Source: Chitinophaga tropicalis
GTDB taxonomy: Bacteria; Bacteroidota; Bacteroidia; Chitinophagales; Chitinophagaceae
DNA: 64,000 nt
Assembly: GCF_009758205.1 (NCBI RefSeq)
Contig: NZ_WRXN01000005.1
Location: 1-64,000, forward strand
Reading direction: 5' to 3'
Below, piece after piece: positions 49,701 to 58,631 of the stretch. Made by a program: the position numbers and the translations under genes. A model generated the notes under the pieces. That model had not been told where the DNA came from. It made no database searches and saw only the letters and a program-made list of their open reading frames with translations. Each line of letters starts with the position of its first letter. Position 1 is the stretch's first letter.

Positions 49701-51040
49701 TTTGCATCAAAGTTGGCATTCTCACCTGAATCAAATACTTCTATGAAGTTTATGCTTTGAGTAGCTGCAAACTTGTTCTCTCCCGTATACCTGTCAACAT
49801 ATAAATCTGACTTAGCAGGGAAATCATACGTTATTGTTCCGTTTGAAGATGAAGTATTCATACTTTGCTGTAATACCTCCCGTGTACTGCCTGATTTATA
49901 AATCGCCGTCATAACAGGGCGGTTCAGCTCATCATAGAATGTAGCCAGCCACTCTGGTGTAGATTTAGAGCGCTGTACTGCATCCTGTATGAATACCAAC
50001 CTGTCTCTGACATCATACACCATATAAACAGGCCCAGCCCCGGGCACTTGTTTCACTACCATCCGGTTGCGACCATCATAGCGATAACTGAAACAGAGTT
50101 CAGCAGCAATATCTGAGCTGACAGTCCAATCTGAAGATATCAGTTGAACAGCTTTAGGAGGAATGACAAACCGCAGATTGTCCAGATCATCATATACGTA
50201 GTAAGTACATAACCAACCTACATGCGCCTCTCCGGGAGTTTCTGCTAACTGGGTCTTTTTCAAGACAATATGATCTTCATTATCTTTATATTCTACTATT
50301 TTATTTCCTGCTTCATCTATCGTTACATTCTTAAATAATCTTCCCGCTGCATATATCCTTCCGCTAATACTGGTGGGAATATCTCCGTCAATACTGATAT
50401 TCCAGATACGCACTGAGTCTGCGGCGGTATTGACCAGATATTGATTCTGCACCGGTCTATTCGCTCCTTCTTTAGCCCAGCTGTTTCCCGGTGCAAAAGA
50501 CTTTAGTACCCTGTTCAAAGGGGATGCCTCAAATTCGGCCTGGCTATAGTAAATACTTTCTCCAACCGTCCCGAGGTTCAGGTTGGCATTCTTATAAAAT
50601 TGAGATTGCGCATTAAAAGGATTCTGTTTAAAACCACCATCATTTACATTATCAGCCTGAGGTACAAATGGCAGGTATTTAAATTGTTCCCTTCCATAGA
50701 CGTCATAAATAACAGGAGTTACAAGATCGCTGCCATTAGGGCTGATGCCTTTATTAACCGTCTGTATAGGTCTTCCTAGACCATCGATATATTGAGTACT
50801 CTGCTTTACTTCACTTAACGTTCTCCCTGTTGCAGTAACAGTGCCTATGTCGGCAGACGGCATACTGGGCTCCCATGAGCGTATATAATTAAGAGTGGTA
50901 CCTGTATAAGAAGAAGGAATGGTAACTGGTGTTGCGCTCACAGGATTCCCTGTACTTGCAGGTGTTACCTGCGCATACAAATGATACTGCATAAATAAAC
51001 TGAGGGCGAACAACCATTTATAGGGATTTATTCTTTGCAT
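46742..51040 (-). CDS. Rhs/YD-repeat protein (DUF6443-type) with C-terminal toxin-like tail
   Basis: 1432 residues from the ATG at 51040. A TTG at 51061 overlaps the upstream stop. Signal peptide ends near YHLYAQ. A DUF6443-like N-terminal region (IRSWEPSMP, YIDGLGRPIQTVNKGISP) is followed by many YD/Rhs repeats (YDVRDRLVFIQDA, YDDKGRVIQVVSEN, YDANGNINSMTQKG). The Rhs core is GLDWYDFNARIYDQQIGRF and YNNPIRYNDPDGR near residue 1256. The last 176 residues are unrelated to the repeats and variable in nature: a hydrophobic segment, then KERHGGGKNGQHANQ and a Lys/Glu/His-rich end (VNHEKRKMDNTGENHSRKAKGS). This is a typical polymorphic toxin layout. Confidence 0.88.
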   Translation of the reverse strand: MQRINPYKWLFALSLFMQYHLYAQVTPASTGNPVSATPVTIPSSYTGTTLNYIRSWEPSMPSADIGTVTATGRTLSEVKQSTQYIDGLGRPIQTVNKGISPNGSDLVTPVIYDVYGREQFKYLPFVPQADNVNDGGFKQNPFNAQSQFYKNANLNLGTVGESIYYSQAEFEASPLNRVLKSFAPGNSWAKEGANRPVQNQYLVNTAADSVRIWNISIDGDIPTSISGRIYAAGRLFKNVTIDEAGNKIVEYKDNEDHIVLKKTQLAETPGEAHVGWLCTYYVYDDLDNLRFVIPPKAVQLISSDWTVSSDIAAELCFSYRYDGRNRMVVKQVPGAGPVYMVYDVRDRLVFIQDAVQRSKSTPEWLATFYDELNRPVMTAIYKSGSTREVLQQSMNTSSSNGTITYDFPAKSDLYVDRYTGENKFAATQSINFIEVFDSGENANFDANIEPGGTSGSSTITATNPLPGIASSDLIPLTYTYYDNYNYTGRLPFESGDISKPQAGGNPYAEPLPGTPGNMTSGLVTGTKVRVLGTDQWLTTSSYYDDKGRVIQVVSENNVGGRDVITSLYDFNGKVLSNYVNHKNPRSVLTPGIGVLTSNLYDAAGRLVQVKKKVNDEPEQVIVANSYDELGQLKQKRLGVTGADTQLDSITYTYNIRGWISGINKAYVNTANGNFNWFGQELNYDQGFTTNQYNGNISGIKWKSKGDGVSRAYGYSYDKGNRLTIADFTQQNNGSTTWTRDKVDFSVSNLLYDANGNINSMTQKGMVGTAITTIDQLGYSYQANSNKLLSVSDPVNTVVAKLGDFNNGTNIGNDYSYDANGNLVSDQNKGISSIIYNHLNLPSLITITGKGTISYVYDATGNKMKKTVIDNTISPARITVTDYLGGFVYRQDSLEFAGHEEGRIRPVYKSGQSVSYAYDYFEKDHLGNVRVVLGTQTDASVYAATMETAVAEKENALFSNVDVTRQALPVGYPADATTDPNTFVARLNAVNGSKIGPSLVLRVMAGDTVQLGVKAFYKSAGTSTSNTTPENMLSAIISAFSGENVNDGAHAATGSNSPIASNFTSSDYTALKTSDPSQNLTDKPKAYLNYALFDDQFRIVNENSGVKQVQGSPDELQTLSVDRTVIKKSGFLYIYTSNESGEDVFFDNLVVSHNNGPLLEETHYYPFGLTMAGISANALKGEGYLENRKKYNGNELQSKEFIEKGLDWYDFNARIYDQQIGRFHQIDPWMEVEGQEIFTPYQFSYNNPIRYNDPDGRCPVCPVIPFVIETLEIGWSAYRVYKTGATVVTVMRVLNEGAIEGADAGKPNSNPAPVDNTAVKREIPVGKAPADVDMPLPIPGRLDKSSEKGPVKQEAAKERHGGGKNGQHANQKARESARERYERAKKEYDALNSKPNKTKEDKKELDKLERTVNHEKRKMDNTGENHSRKAKGS

Positions 51041-51057
51041 TAGTATCAATTTAGAGG

Positions 51058-53946
51058 TCAATTAACAGAAAAAGGATACTGGTACCTGTAGTCATTCACT
51101 TTAAGGATCTTGCCATTCTGATCACGGACTACATTGAGTCTTCCCATGTTGTCATATTCATAAAAGATTGTTCTACCGGCGGGATCTGTTGTACTGGTTG
51201 GTCCAACCAGATCTTTATAAGTATAAGTTATAACCTGCGCCGAAGGCAGGCCGGTGCGTATTTTTTGTAATTCCGTCCTCAGGGTTTGGTCATCGGATGG
51301 ATTGTCAAGAACTCCCTGGTTAACAAGAGAAATGACTGCAGAATAGGAAGCTCCCACCACTTTGGCAACCGGGTAACGGCTGTTATATCCCCATAGATAA
51401 ACCTCATGGACATCATTGGATTTTGACTGTTCCAGCAGTTTACCCTTATTATCATAGCTATAGAAAATATATCCCATTTCAACCGGATTGGCGGCTATCT
51501 GTAATTTCTGTGATTGAGGTAATACAAGTCCATTCGGGAATACCTGATAACTCGTCCACATATGGTAAGTCTGGGTACCTCCTACTTTTACACTTTGTTC
51601 CATAACCGGGGCTATAATATGCTTACTTACCAATGCCTGCCGGGCAGTTTCTTCAGTGCCCGTGTAAGTGACATCCTGTGGATAATAGCTTTCGACACTT
51701 TCCAGGTCTCCGGCGCTTTTCAGTTTGGTAGTTGCCGTCAGCTCCGCATGATCTTTATTCCCATAGGTAAAAACGGCAACATCTTCCTGGTACTGTTGTC
51801 CATCACTCGTATAGGTCAATGTTCTTGTGCTATCCACGTATATCCATTTAGGGAAATAGGAATAGGCCAGCAGATCAAAAGCTTCAAAATCGGAGGATTC
51901 TACAGGAGTATGGAAACAGGTCTGTTCCCGGCGTTTATTTACAACATATCCCCTGATTTCCTGATTAATACGGGTATCTTCTTTATAATGATTAAATACT
52001 TTCTGAACAGATTTTGTCTGTCCGCCTTCTATACGGAAGGTATGGGTTATTGTTTCCAGTCCATTCTTCCAGCTATAGCCGGTAAATGGTGCTGATGGAA
52101 TATAATTTCCCAATACGCTGTTCCCTGGAATATCAGGAGCAATGACATAAGTATGGTTTGTTCCACCGTTTTCAAAATTCTCACCTTCCGACTCAGTAAC
52201 ATAACTATAAGATACCGGTGACTGAGCATAAGTATAAATATTATTAATGGAGCTGGAAAACAGTGAATAATAGTAACAATGAGAAAATTCGCAACCAGGG
52301 ATGGAGCCAGAACATGGTTGCTGCAGATCCATATACTGATCGTACGAAGGCTCGAAGATCGTTCCACCGGACGAAATTCCCTGATCAGTTTCAGTACCAT
52401 ACAGGTATTTCTTCACCTTATTAGTACCGGAAAGATGGTCTTTTGTGATAACTTTTTCCACCCGCATACCTCCTGCATCAAGATTTCCCTGCCGGTAAGT
52501 CTTATTTCCAGGAATATATGAGAAATCTGCGTAGCTGGTCACTGGCAGGCCATTAGAAACGACATCTACTCTATAGGTGTTTCCAGTCACAAAGTCAAGC
52601 ACCTTATTAAAGCTCTCACCCGGCCGTAAAGTAATACTGTAAACAGTTGCGCTATTGGTTACATCAACAACTGTAACTGAAGACAGGTGATGCCTGTCAT
52701 CATATTCATAACCGGCATCCGGATTAAAAGAACACCATCCCTGAATACGAACCTCCTGCGTAATAGCCACGGGCATATCGGGAGATGATCTTTTCACCAT
52801 ACTAAAATTCAGATTTCCTGTTCCTCCAATGCTATAAACAATCGGTGCAGGAGTAACTTCATAGGTTTTATATACCATATTACTGCCATAAATGATGCTG
52901 TCACTACCTCCTGTAGGATAAATAATCTTCGACAGCATCCCATTAGCTGCGTAGGCCGGATTAATTTCCCTGTTTGCGGTTGCAGAAGGAAACCTATCCT
53001 GCATGGATGGAAAGGATGGTTTGGGGATAAATGTTGTATTATTCTGCCCATTGAAATACCCATAATGATCCTGGGCAAAGCTCAACCTGGGCGCTACATT
53101 ATTTAAATTCAGGTAACTAAAGCCATATACTTTCTGGTCAGCTATACTATTGCCATATTCTGCTAACTGGCTTAAAAATGGCCGGTAGCGATAAGACGAA
53201 TCACCATTATAGCTATTTAAATAAGAAGAGTTGAAAGAATAGCTATATGAAAGCTCAAAAGTCTTCAGGGCGGTACTCACCCCAGCAGAGAAGAACTCTA
53301 TTTTAGACAAAAGCCTGTCAGCAACATCCTTTCTGTTGATATATGTAAACTTCAATCTGGCTCCGCCTGTACTTCTAATCTCCTTCAGAAGTGCCATATT
53401 TGAAGTAAGCGCCACTAAACATGTTGTGTTTGGAATTGTACCGCATGCGACCATTGATCCATTACATACATCCTGAAAGTCAGATTTAGCATACATTGTC
53501 TGACTGATACCGGTTGTATAAGTCATGCCCACCCTGGAATAATCAAAATAGACGGTATCGTTATTGGGATGAATGATCTTAGCAAGATACCAGGCAGTTA
53601 CAGATCCGCTTGGGAAGCTTTTCCCGCAACCCGTTCCAAATGTTGTTTTGTGGGATTGATCTCTTGCCGAATCACCTCCAAAATAGTACTGGATACCCTC
53701 CGGATCTGTGATTTTCCAGTTAAGAACATTTTCGGCTCCAATATCTCTTTCCACCTTCAATGCAGAATAACTCAGCAGCACCGGACTTCTATTCTCATCG
53801 AGAATGAATTTCCCAGAATACTTCCCAAAATTGAAGCTGAATACATCCGGCTCTGCATCGTAATTGGCCCTATTAGGGTCATCACCAAGAGCTGTAAGAA
53901 AATCCAGTAAGCTTTGATCTCTGGCAGGAAAAGTAGATGAAGGCAA
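51058..53946 (-). CDS. N-terminally truncated YD-repeat partner of the Rhs protein
   Basis: 962 residues beginning at a TTG (53946) with MPSSTFPARDQSLLDFLTALGDD. The sequence from residue 16 (LLDFLTALGDDPNRANYDAEPDVFSFNFGKYSGKFILDENRSPVLL) lies in the middle of the region expected for such partner proteins, which usually begin with a signal peptide and about 150 residues of SYHTGVP/GWSLNAGG-type sequence. These are missing here. The remainder is beta-rich with occasional YD-like motifs (YEYDNMGRLNVVRDQNGKI) to the end. Its stop overlaps the next gene's possible TTG. It is probably a broken gene unless an unusual start is used. Confidence 0.75.
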   Translation of the reverse strand: MPSSTFPARDQSLLDFLTALGDDPNRANYDAEPDVFSFNFGKYSGKFILDENRSPVLLSYSALKVERDIGAENVLNWKITDPEGIQYYFGGDSARDQSHKTTFGTGCGKSFPSGSVTAWYLAKIIHPNNDTVYFDYSRVGMTYTTGISQTMYAKSDFQDVCNGSMVACGTIPNTTCLVALTSNMALLKEIRSTGGARLKFTYINRKDVADRLLSKIEFFSAGVSTALKTFELSYSYSFNSSYLNSYNGDSSYRYRPFLSQLAEYGNSIADQKVYGFSYLNLNNVAPRLSFAQDHYGYFNGQNNTTFIPKPSFPSMQDRFPSATANREINPAYAANGMLSKIIYPTGGSDSIIYGSNMVYKTYEVTPAPIVYSIGGTGNLNFSMVKRSSPDMPVAITQEVRIQGWCSFNPDAGYEYDDRHHLSSVTVVDVTNSATVYSITLRPGESFNKVLDFVTGNTYRVDVVSNGLPVTSYADFSYIPGNKTYRQGNLDAGGMRVEKVITKDHLSGTNKVKKYLYGTETDQGISSGGTIFEPSYDQYMDLQQPCSGSIPGCEFSHCYYYSLFSSSINNIYTYAQSPVSYSYVTESEGENFENGGTNHTYVIAPDIPGNSVLGNYIPSAPFTGYSWKNGLETITHTFRIEGGQTKSVQKVFNHYKEDTRINQEIRGYVVNKRREQTCFHTPVESSDFEAFDLLAYSYFPKWIYVDSTRTLTYTSDGQQYQEDVAVFTYGNKDHAELTATTKLKSAGDLESVESYYPQDVTYTGTEETARQALVSKHIIAPVMEQSVKVGGTQTYHMWTSYQVFPNGLVLPQSQKLQIAANPVEMGYIFYSYDNKGKLLEQSKSNDVHEVYLWGYNSRYPVAKVVGASYSAVISLVNQGVLDNPSDDQTLRTELQKIRTGLPSAQVITYTYKDLVGPTSTTDPAGRTIFYEYDNMGRLNVVRDQNGKILKVNDYRYQYPFSVN

Positions 53947-53992
53947 TAAGCGCTGTACAGCCCAATAGTAAAAGTGTCCGAAAAAACCGCAT
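53882..53992 (-). pseudogene. Out-of-frame signal peptide overlapping the truncated partner gene
   Basis: From an ATG at 53992 the minus strand encodes MRFFRTLLLLGCTALIAFIYF and more, 36 codons to a stop. This is a good signal peptide, but it is in a different frame from the 962-residue protein it overlaps. It looks like the original 5' end of the gene joined out of frame to a downstream portion after a deletion, or a frameshift. Confidence 0.5.
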
Positions 53993-54369
53993 TATAAGTT
54001 CATTTATGGTAAAGGGTTATCTTAACCGGCAAAGGCTTCTGGTATAGACGACAGATTCAAACTTATTCAATCAGATTTCTAGTTTAACAACATCGTTACG
54101 AACTTCTCTATATACATCCTAAAAATTGTCCAGCTATTAAAGATTATTGGTGGCAAAATGATTATTGACATAAAAATATAGCCGGGTAAAGTAGGTGTGG
54201 GAACAAATACGATAACAAGGCTATAAGGTCATCTCTTGCATTACACTAGACAAAAATAGCATTCGGACACGGCTATACTAATAACATTTTCGTGTTACGA
54301 ATCAATGATTGTAAAATAAGTCAGGAAATAAAAGTAGTCTTTCTTTGAGATCTGTTGACCGGGATAAAA
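53993..54369. other. Non-coding gap upstream of the toxin locus
   Basis: No protein-like frame. AT-rich; no strong hairpin or clear TAnnTTTG for the minus-strand genes was found by eye, so the promoter of the Rhs locus is unresolved. Confidence 0.45.
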
Positions 54370-55137
54370 TCACCAGAAGTTGGGAGACTGGTAAAACTCT
54401 CCGGGAGTTTTTCCGGTAAAGGCTTTGAAATCCTTTATGAAATGCGCCTGGTCAAAATACCCTGCTGCATATGCTTTCTCTGTAAAAGATGCTGCCGGCT
54501 GGGTTATAATATTTCTTAAACGGGTAATAGTGGAGAACTGTTTGGGAGTAGCGCCTACTATACGGCGGAAGCGCTTTTCAAACGGGTCCTGGCTGATATG
54601 CAGTTCTTTCAGCAATGATTTCATTCTGAGGTCGCCTCCTGCGCTTTGGATCTGTATGATGGCATGTTCTATCAGTGCGTCCGGCTGAAATTCACGTTTT
54701 TCGTTCAACAGGAAATTTTCCATTATGGCAATCCGTGCTTCATTATTACCTGCTTCTTCCAGGCGGGCAATGACCGTTTCCAGTTTATGAGCAGGTATCA
54801 GCTGCTCCAGCGGTACATTGCTGCCAAACACTTTGTTCATCGGCTCCCTGAAAAAAGCGGCCGCTCCATTCTCCCGGAATACCACCAGTAAGTTTGCGGT
54901 ATTATCATCATAAAGGATACTACGGTGTGTTTTTCTTAGCCCTGTCAGCGCTGCGGCAGGGAAAATACCTTTAACCCCGTCAGCCAGCCAGCTTACCTTC
55001 CCCTTGTACCTGAATGCCATCACTATACCGGTATCGGGCACTACATAGTTGGTCCTGCTCTCATCACATTCAATGATCATGAAAGTTTTGATGAAAGGCC
55101 GTAAGGCAGGGGCAGGAAGGTAGCGTTCCATTTTCAT
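54370..55137 (-). CDS. AraC-family regulator (DUF6597-type sensor)
   Basis: 255 residues; two ATG codons at 55137 and 55131. N-terminal DUF6597-like sensor (MERYLPAPALRPFIKTFMIIECDE, YVVPDTGIVMAFRYKGKVSW). C-terminal AraC helix-turn-helix with RMKSLLKELHISQDPFEKRFRRIVGATPKQFSTITRLRNII and KAYAAGYFDQAHFIKDFKAFTGKTPGEF. Followed by no gene on its strand for 423 bp and preceded by two membrane-protein genes 30 bp away. It probably regulates or shares a transcript with those. Ligand unknown. Confidence 0.9.
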   Translation of the reverse strand: MKMERYLPAPALRPFIKTFMIIECDESRTNYVVPDTGIVMAFRYKGKVSWLADGVKGIFPAAALTGLRKTHRSILYDDNTANLLVVFRENGAAAFFREPMNKVFGSNVPLEQLIPAHKLETVIARLEEAGNNEARIAIMENFLLNEKREFQPDALIEHAIIQIQSAGGDLRMKSLLKELHISQDPFEKRFRRIVGATPKQFSTITRLRNIITQPAASFTEKAYAAGYFDQAHFIKDFKAFTGKTPGEFYQSPNFW

Positions 55138-55167
55138 AATTTAAAAATACGCCACCTTCCTGGTTTT

Positions 55168-55473
55168 TCAATCCATCTTTCTCAAGATCCTGTAATCAAT
55201 GTAAAAGGTACCGAAAGGGATCATACAGGCTACTAATACTTTCCATGTTATCTCAGAAAACCTCCATTTGTACTCTATACCAACACTCAACGTATTGATC
55301 ACGAAGACCACAAAGAAGAAACCGTGCACGGGGCCCAGCATTTTTACCAGGGAAGGATCGCCGAAAGCGTATTTACGGGGCACAGCAATACCCAGTAGTA
55401 ATAACAGTGAAATGCCTTCCAGAAAACCGATCAGTCTTAACCGGCCAACTTTAGTATTTAAAAAACGTAACAT
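55168..55473 (-). CDS. DUF3817 family membrane protein
   Basis: 101 residues with three transmembrane helices: LRLIGFLEGISLLLLLGIAVPRKYAFGDP, GPVHGFFFVVFVINTLSV and ITWKVLVACMIPFGTFYI. The FLEGxSxLLLLxIAxPxKY motif and the His in GPVHG are typical of DUF3817. Function unknown. It begins 2 bp after the stop of the upstream membrane gene and precedes the AraC gene by 30 bp, so the three are probably one operon. Confidence 0.88.
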   Translation of the reverse strand: MLRFLNTKVGRLRLIGFLEGISLLLLLGIAVPRKYAFGDPSLVKMLGPVHGFFFVVFVINTLSVGIEYKWRFSEITWKVLVACMIPFGTFYIDYRILRKMD

Positions 55474-55475
55474 GA

Positions 55476-55940
55476 TTAAAATGATCTTAAATATGGCCTG
55501 TGCGCCAGTGGCGAAAAAGGCCAGGGTATGGCAATAAAAATTATCAGCAGGGCAATTCCGAAAAGGATGGTCATGGTCCTGAATTTCTTACTATCTCCTT
55601 CCGCACGTTTAGCTGCGGAGGAACCTATTGTGATGATGACAACGGATAAGGTCATCAGCAGGATATGTATCAGGCCGAAAAACAGGTAATCTCCCTGCCT
55701 GACGGCTTCATGGTAATTAGTCCTGAAATAAGCGATAACGGGGCTTTTGAAATACAGTACATAACCCAGCGCCAGCTGTACATGTGCGATAGTAGCGGTG
55801 AGGTGCCTTACTGTATTATCAGTTGCGGTAAAAGCAGCGTGGTTGTACCAACCTCTTATACCACGATAAAGGGCATACGTAAGGCTTAGCAGGACCAGCC
55901 ACCTGAAAACAGCATGAGAGAATAAAAGAAAAAAATACAT
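55476..55940 (-). CDS. Four-helix membrane protein of unknown function
   Basis: 154 residues. Transmembrane helices: FFLLFSHAVFRWLVLLSLTYALY, TATIAHVQLALGYVLYF, LFFGLIHILLMTLSVVIITIG and MTILFGIALLIIFIAIPWPF. Histidines in SHAVFRW, IAHVQL and LIHILL face the membrane and could bind haem, as in cytochrome b-like small proteins, but this is speculative. It is 2 bp upstream of DUF3817. The family is not one I can name. Confidence 0.75.
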   Translation of the reverse strand: MYFFLLFSHAVFRWLVLLSLTYALYRGIRGWYNHAAFTATDNTVRHLTATIAHVQLALGYVLYFKSPVIAYFRTNYHEAVRQGDYLFFGLIHILLMTLSVVIITIGSSAAKRAEGDSKKFRTMTILFGIALLIIFIAIPWPFSPLAHRPYLRSF

Positions 55941-56026
55941 ACTTTAAAATTGCGGAGCAGGTTTACATTTTACACTGCAAAGCTCCGCCTAAATAGAACC
56001 GGCTGTTAGGACAAACAAAGCTACCT

Positions 56027-56941
56027 TTAGGACATTTCAATCATCTTCCTGAATTCTGAGGGAGTGATGCCTTCATACTTCCTGAATAACCGTGTGAAGT
56101 AGGACTGATCTTCAAAACCTACCTGTATAGCTACTTCGCTGATAGGGAAATTACTCTGGTTCAACAGTACTTTTGCTTCCAGCACTATTGCTTCATCGAT
56201 CCATTTTGTAGGAGATCTTTCTGTGACGGCCTTCACCGTTTTATTGAGATGATTGGGAGAAATATTCAGCATGGCTGCATAATCGGTTACCAGGTGCCTG
56301 GTCCTTATATTGGAGAAGACAAGTTCGCGGAATTTAATCGCGATATTCTCTGCAGCCGTATACCTGCTGCCGGACACAGGCTGATAGGCCCTGTTCACTT
56401 CGCAGAGCATTGCTATAAAATAGGGCTGCAGGATATCGAGGTTGCGGACGCCGTTCTCCTGGTATTCTGCCAGCAGTCGTTCAAACACCTGTAATATATA
56501 CCGGGAAGCTTTTTTACCAGGCAATATCTTCGGGTTTCCCCATACGCGTAAAAATTCAAATTCTTTCAGGAGGCCGCTGTTGCCATATTTTCCCAGCAAC
56601 ATGTTATCATGAAAGTTGCAGAAAAAGCCTTTGTTCACATCGTTCTCTTTAAAGGAAAATACCTGTCCTGCCGGGACGAACAGCAGCTCATCCTTCCCAA
56701 CCCTATAAGTCTCGCTGCCAATTTTCATGATGGCTTCTCCGGCGGTAAGATACAGACAGGAATGCGTGACGGAGCGGGATGCAGGCACTGCCTTTTTCAC
56801 ATGCCTGTACATGTCTTCCAGCCTGGTTACCAGGAATTTCCGGAGATCGCCCTTCAATAAGGCTTCCAGTTCTTTGGAAGGCATGAACTTACTGGTAAAG
56901 GCCTTTGCATCATACACGGTTATTTCGTTCTTTCCAGCCAT
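56027..56941 (-). CDS. AraC-family regulator with cupin-like sensor
   Basis: 304 residues. N-terminal AraC-binding cupin features (HSCLYLTAGEAIMKIGSETYRVGKDELLFVPAGQVFSF). The C-terminal AraC domain includes HLVTDYAAMLNISPNHLNKTVKAVTERSPTKWIDEAIVLEAKVLLNQSNFPISEVAIQVGFEDQSYFTRLFRKYEGITPSEFRK. The gene is 6 bp downstream of the antiporter gene on the same strand, so it may be co-transcribed with it, or respond to sodium or pH stress. Ligand unknown. Confidence 0.92.
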   Translation of the reverse strand: MAGKNEITVYDAKAFTSKFMPSKELEALLKGDLRKFLVTRLEDMYRHVKKAVPASRSVTHSCLYLTAGEAIMKIGSETYRVGKDELLFVPAGQVFSFKENDVNKGFFCNFHDNMLLGKYGNSGLLKEFEFLRVWGNPKILPGKKASRYILQVFERLLAEYQENGVRNLDILQPYFIAMLCEVNRAYQPVSGSRYTAAENIAIKFRELVFSNIRTRHLVTDYAAMLNISPNHLNKTVKAVTERSPTKWIDEAIVLEAKVLLNQSNFPISEVAIQVGFEDQSYFTRLFRKYEGITPSEFRKMIEMS

Positions 56942-56947
56942 AATACT

Positions 56948-58543
56948 TTAATGCAGATGATTTTCCAGTTTTTCTTCCTCCATATCCAGCATGGAGAAAT
57001 GTTTCCTGATGATCTCTTCATCAAATTCTGCTTTCCGGTTCATTCTCTTCAGCAGATCGCGCTGAGCTGCCAGCACTTCCTGGAATATGTTCCGGTAGCG
57101 GCTGATAGACTGGTGTACATCAGGATCGCTGGTGAAGTGCTCCAGGAATACCTGTTTACTTTCCAGGCCGTTTTTCATCTGTATTAACAGCTCGTTGGTA
57201 TCTACTTCATCACTATAGCGTTCACTCAGCAGTTCCAGGGCTGTTTTAGCAAGCTTTTTACGGATGAGTGTATCCTGTTCCAGTTCGGATAAAGGAGAGT
57301 CTTCTGCGTGTGGTTTAAGCCAGCGAACCATCAGGGGGAGTGTTAAGCCCTGGAAAACAAGTGTTACCAGTATCACCACAAAAGTGATGAACAGGATCAG
57401 GTTTCTCTGGGGGAATGGCTGGGTGCCATTAATATACAGAGGGATAGATAAAGCGGCAGCCAGGGACACCACTCCTCTCATCCCGGCCCAGCCGAACAGC
57501 AGCGGCATACGCCAGCCGGGGTTACTATCTGCCGTTGTTATGACATTGCTGATCACACGGGTAAATAGGGATGCACCCAGTGTACAGAGAAGACGGGAAA
57601 CGATCACTACCAGTGTAATGATCAAACTGTATTTAATAGCATCAGACAGAGAAGTATCTCCCAGTTGTTCTACTATTACCGGCAGCTCCAGTCCTATCAG
57701 CATAAATATGACGCCGTTCAGCACAAAGCCGACGGCGGCCCATACGTTGACGCTTTGCATACGGCTTCGATGGCTCAGCATATCATGGCTTTTGCCGGAC
57801 AGGAACAAACCTCCGCACACTACTGCCAGTACACCGGAGAAATGGAACTGTTCTGCCGTAATGTACATGACATAAGGCGCAATGAATGTGAGCACTGTAT
57901 CGATACTGGGAGTAGTAGGCAGCCAGCGGTGAATGGCATAGAATACCAGTGCTATGGCCAGTCCCGTCAGGATACCCATGATGATCACGATAAAGAAGCT
58001 GGCGGCTGCAGCCTGGAAGGTGAAGCTTCCTGTAATGACCGTGGCCAGGGCAAAACGGAATACGATCAGGCTGGATGCATCGTTCAGCAGGCTCTCTCCT
58101 TCTACTATACTTATCAACCTTTTAGGGACGTCCAGCCCTTTAAGTACAGTAGTGGCAGATACTGCATCCGGCGGAGAAATGATACCGCCCAGCAGGAAGC
58201 CCAGCGCCAGCGTAAAACCGGGGATAATGCTACTGGATACCCAGGCTATTACACAGGAGGTAAGCAATACTATCAGGAATGCAAAAGAACTTACCACGCG
58301 CCTCCATTTCCACAGTTCTTTCCAGGAGGTGTACCAGGCTGCTTCATACAATAAGGGAGGTAGAAAGATCAGGAAGATCAGCTCCGGGTTTATTGAAATG
58401 GCAGGTAAACCGGGGATGAAGCTCAGTACCAATCCGCCGAGGACCAGCACAATAGGATACGATATCCTGAGCCGTTGTGCCAGCATGACAAGCAACAGGA
58501 TAACAAATAACAGTCCGATGTAGATGACGAGGGTGTAATGCAT
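56948..58543 (-). CDS. CPA1-family Na+/H+ antiporter
   Basis: 531 residues with about twelve transmembrane helices. The ion-binding ND motif lies in GGIISPPDAVSATTVLKGLDVPKRLISIVEGESLLNDASSLIVFRFA, diagnostic for NhaP-type CPA1 exchangers. Another conserved segment is GWAGMRGVVSLAAALSIP. The cytosolic C-terminal tail of about 110 residues (SELEQDTLIRKKLAKTALELLSERYSDEV) is helical and probably regulatory. It exchanges internal Na+ (or K+) for external H+. Divergent from the M3 peptidase gene; an AraC gene follows at 6 bp. Confidence 0.95.
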   Translation of the reverse strand: MHYTLVIYIGLLFVILLLVMLAQRLRISYPIVLVLGGLVLSFIPGLPAISINPELIFLIFLPPLLYEAAWYTSWKELWKWRRVVSSFAFLIVLLTSCVIAWVSSSIIPGFTLALGFLLGGIISPPDAVSATTVLKGLDVPKRLISIVEGESLLNDASSLIVFRFALATVITGSFTFQAAAASFFIVIIMGILTGLAIALVFYAIHRWLPTTPSIDTVLTFIAPYVMYITAEQFHFSGVLAVVCGGLFLSGKSHDMLSHRSRMQSVNVWAAVGFVLNGVIFMLIGLELPVIVEQLGDTSLSDAIKYSLIITLVVIVSRLLCTLGASLFTRVISNVITTADSNPGWRMPLLFGWAGMRGVVSLAAALSIPLYINGTQPFPQRNLILFITFVVILVTLVFQGLTLPLMVRWLKPHAEDSPLSELEQDTLIRKKLAKTALELLSERYSDEVDTNELLIQMKNGLESKQVFLEHFTSDPDVHQSISRYRNIFQEVLAAQRDLLKRMNRKAEFDEEIIRKHFSMLDMEEEKLENHLH

Positions 58544-58599
58544 ATGGCTCTAAAATAATATTTTTATTCCTGTTGGGATTGCATTGAGGGCTGATATGT

Positions 58600-58607
58600 T
58601 ATCTTTG
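58600..58607 (+). promoter_or_regulatory. -7 box for the M3 peptidase gene
   Basis: TATCTTTG, a full TAnnTTTG match 24 bp before the ATG at 58632, which supports that start over an upstream TTG at 58584. Confidence 0.65.
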
Positions 58608-58631
58608 GTAAAACCGTTTCTACTTCATCAG

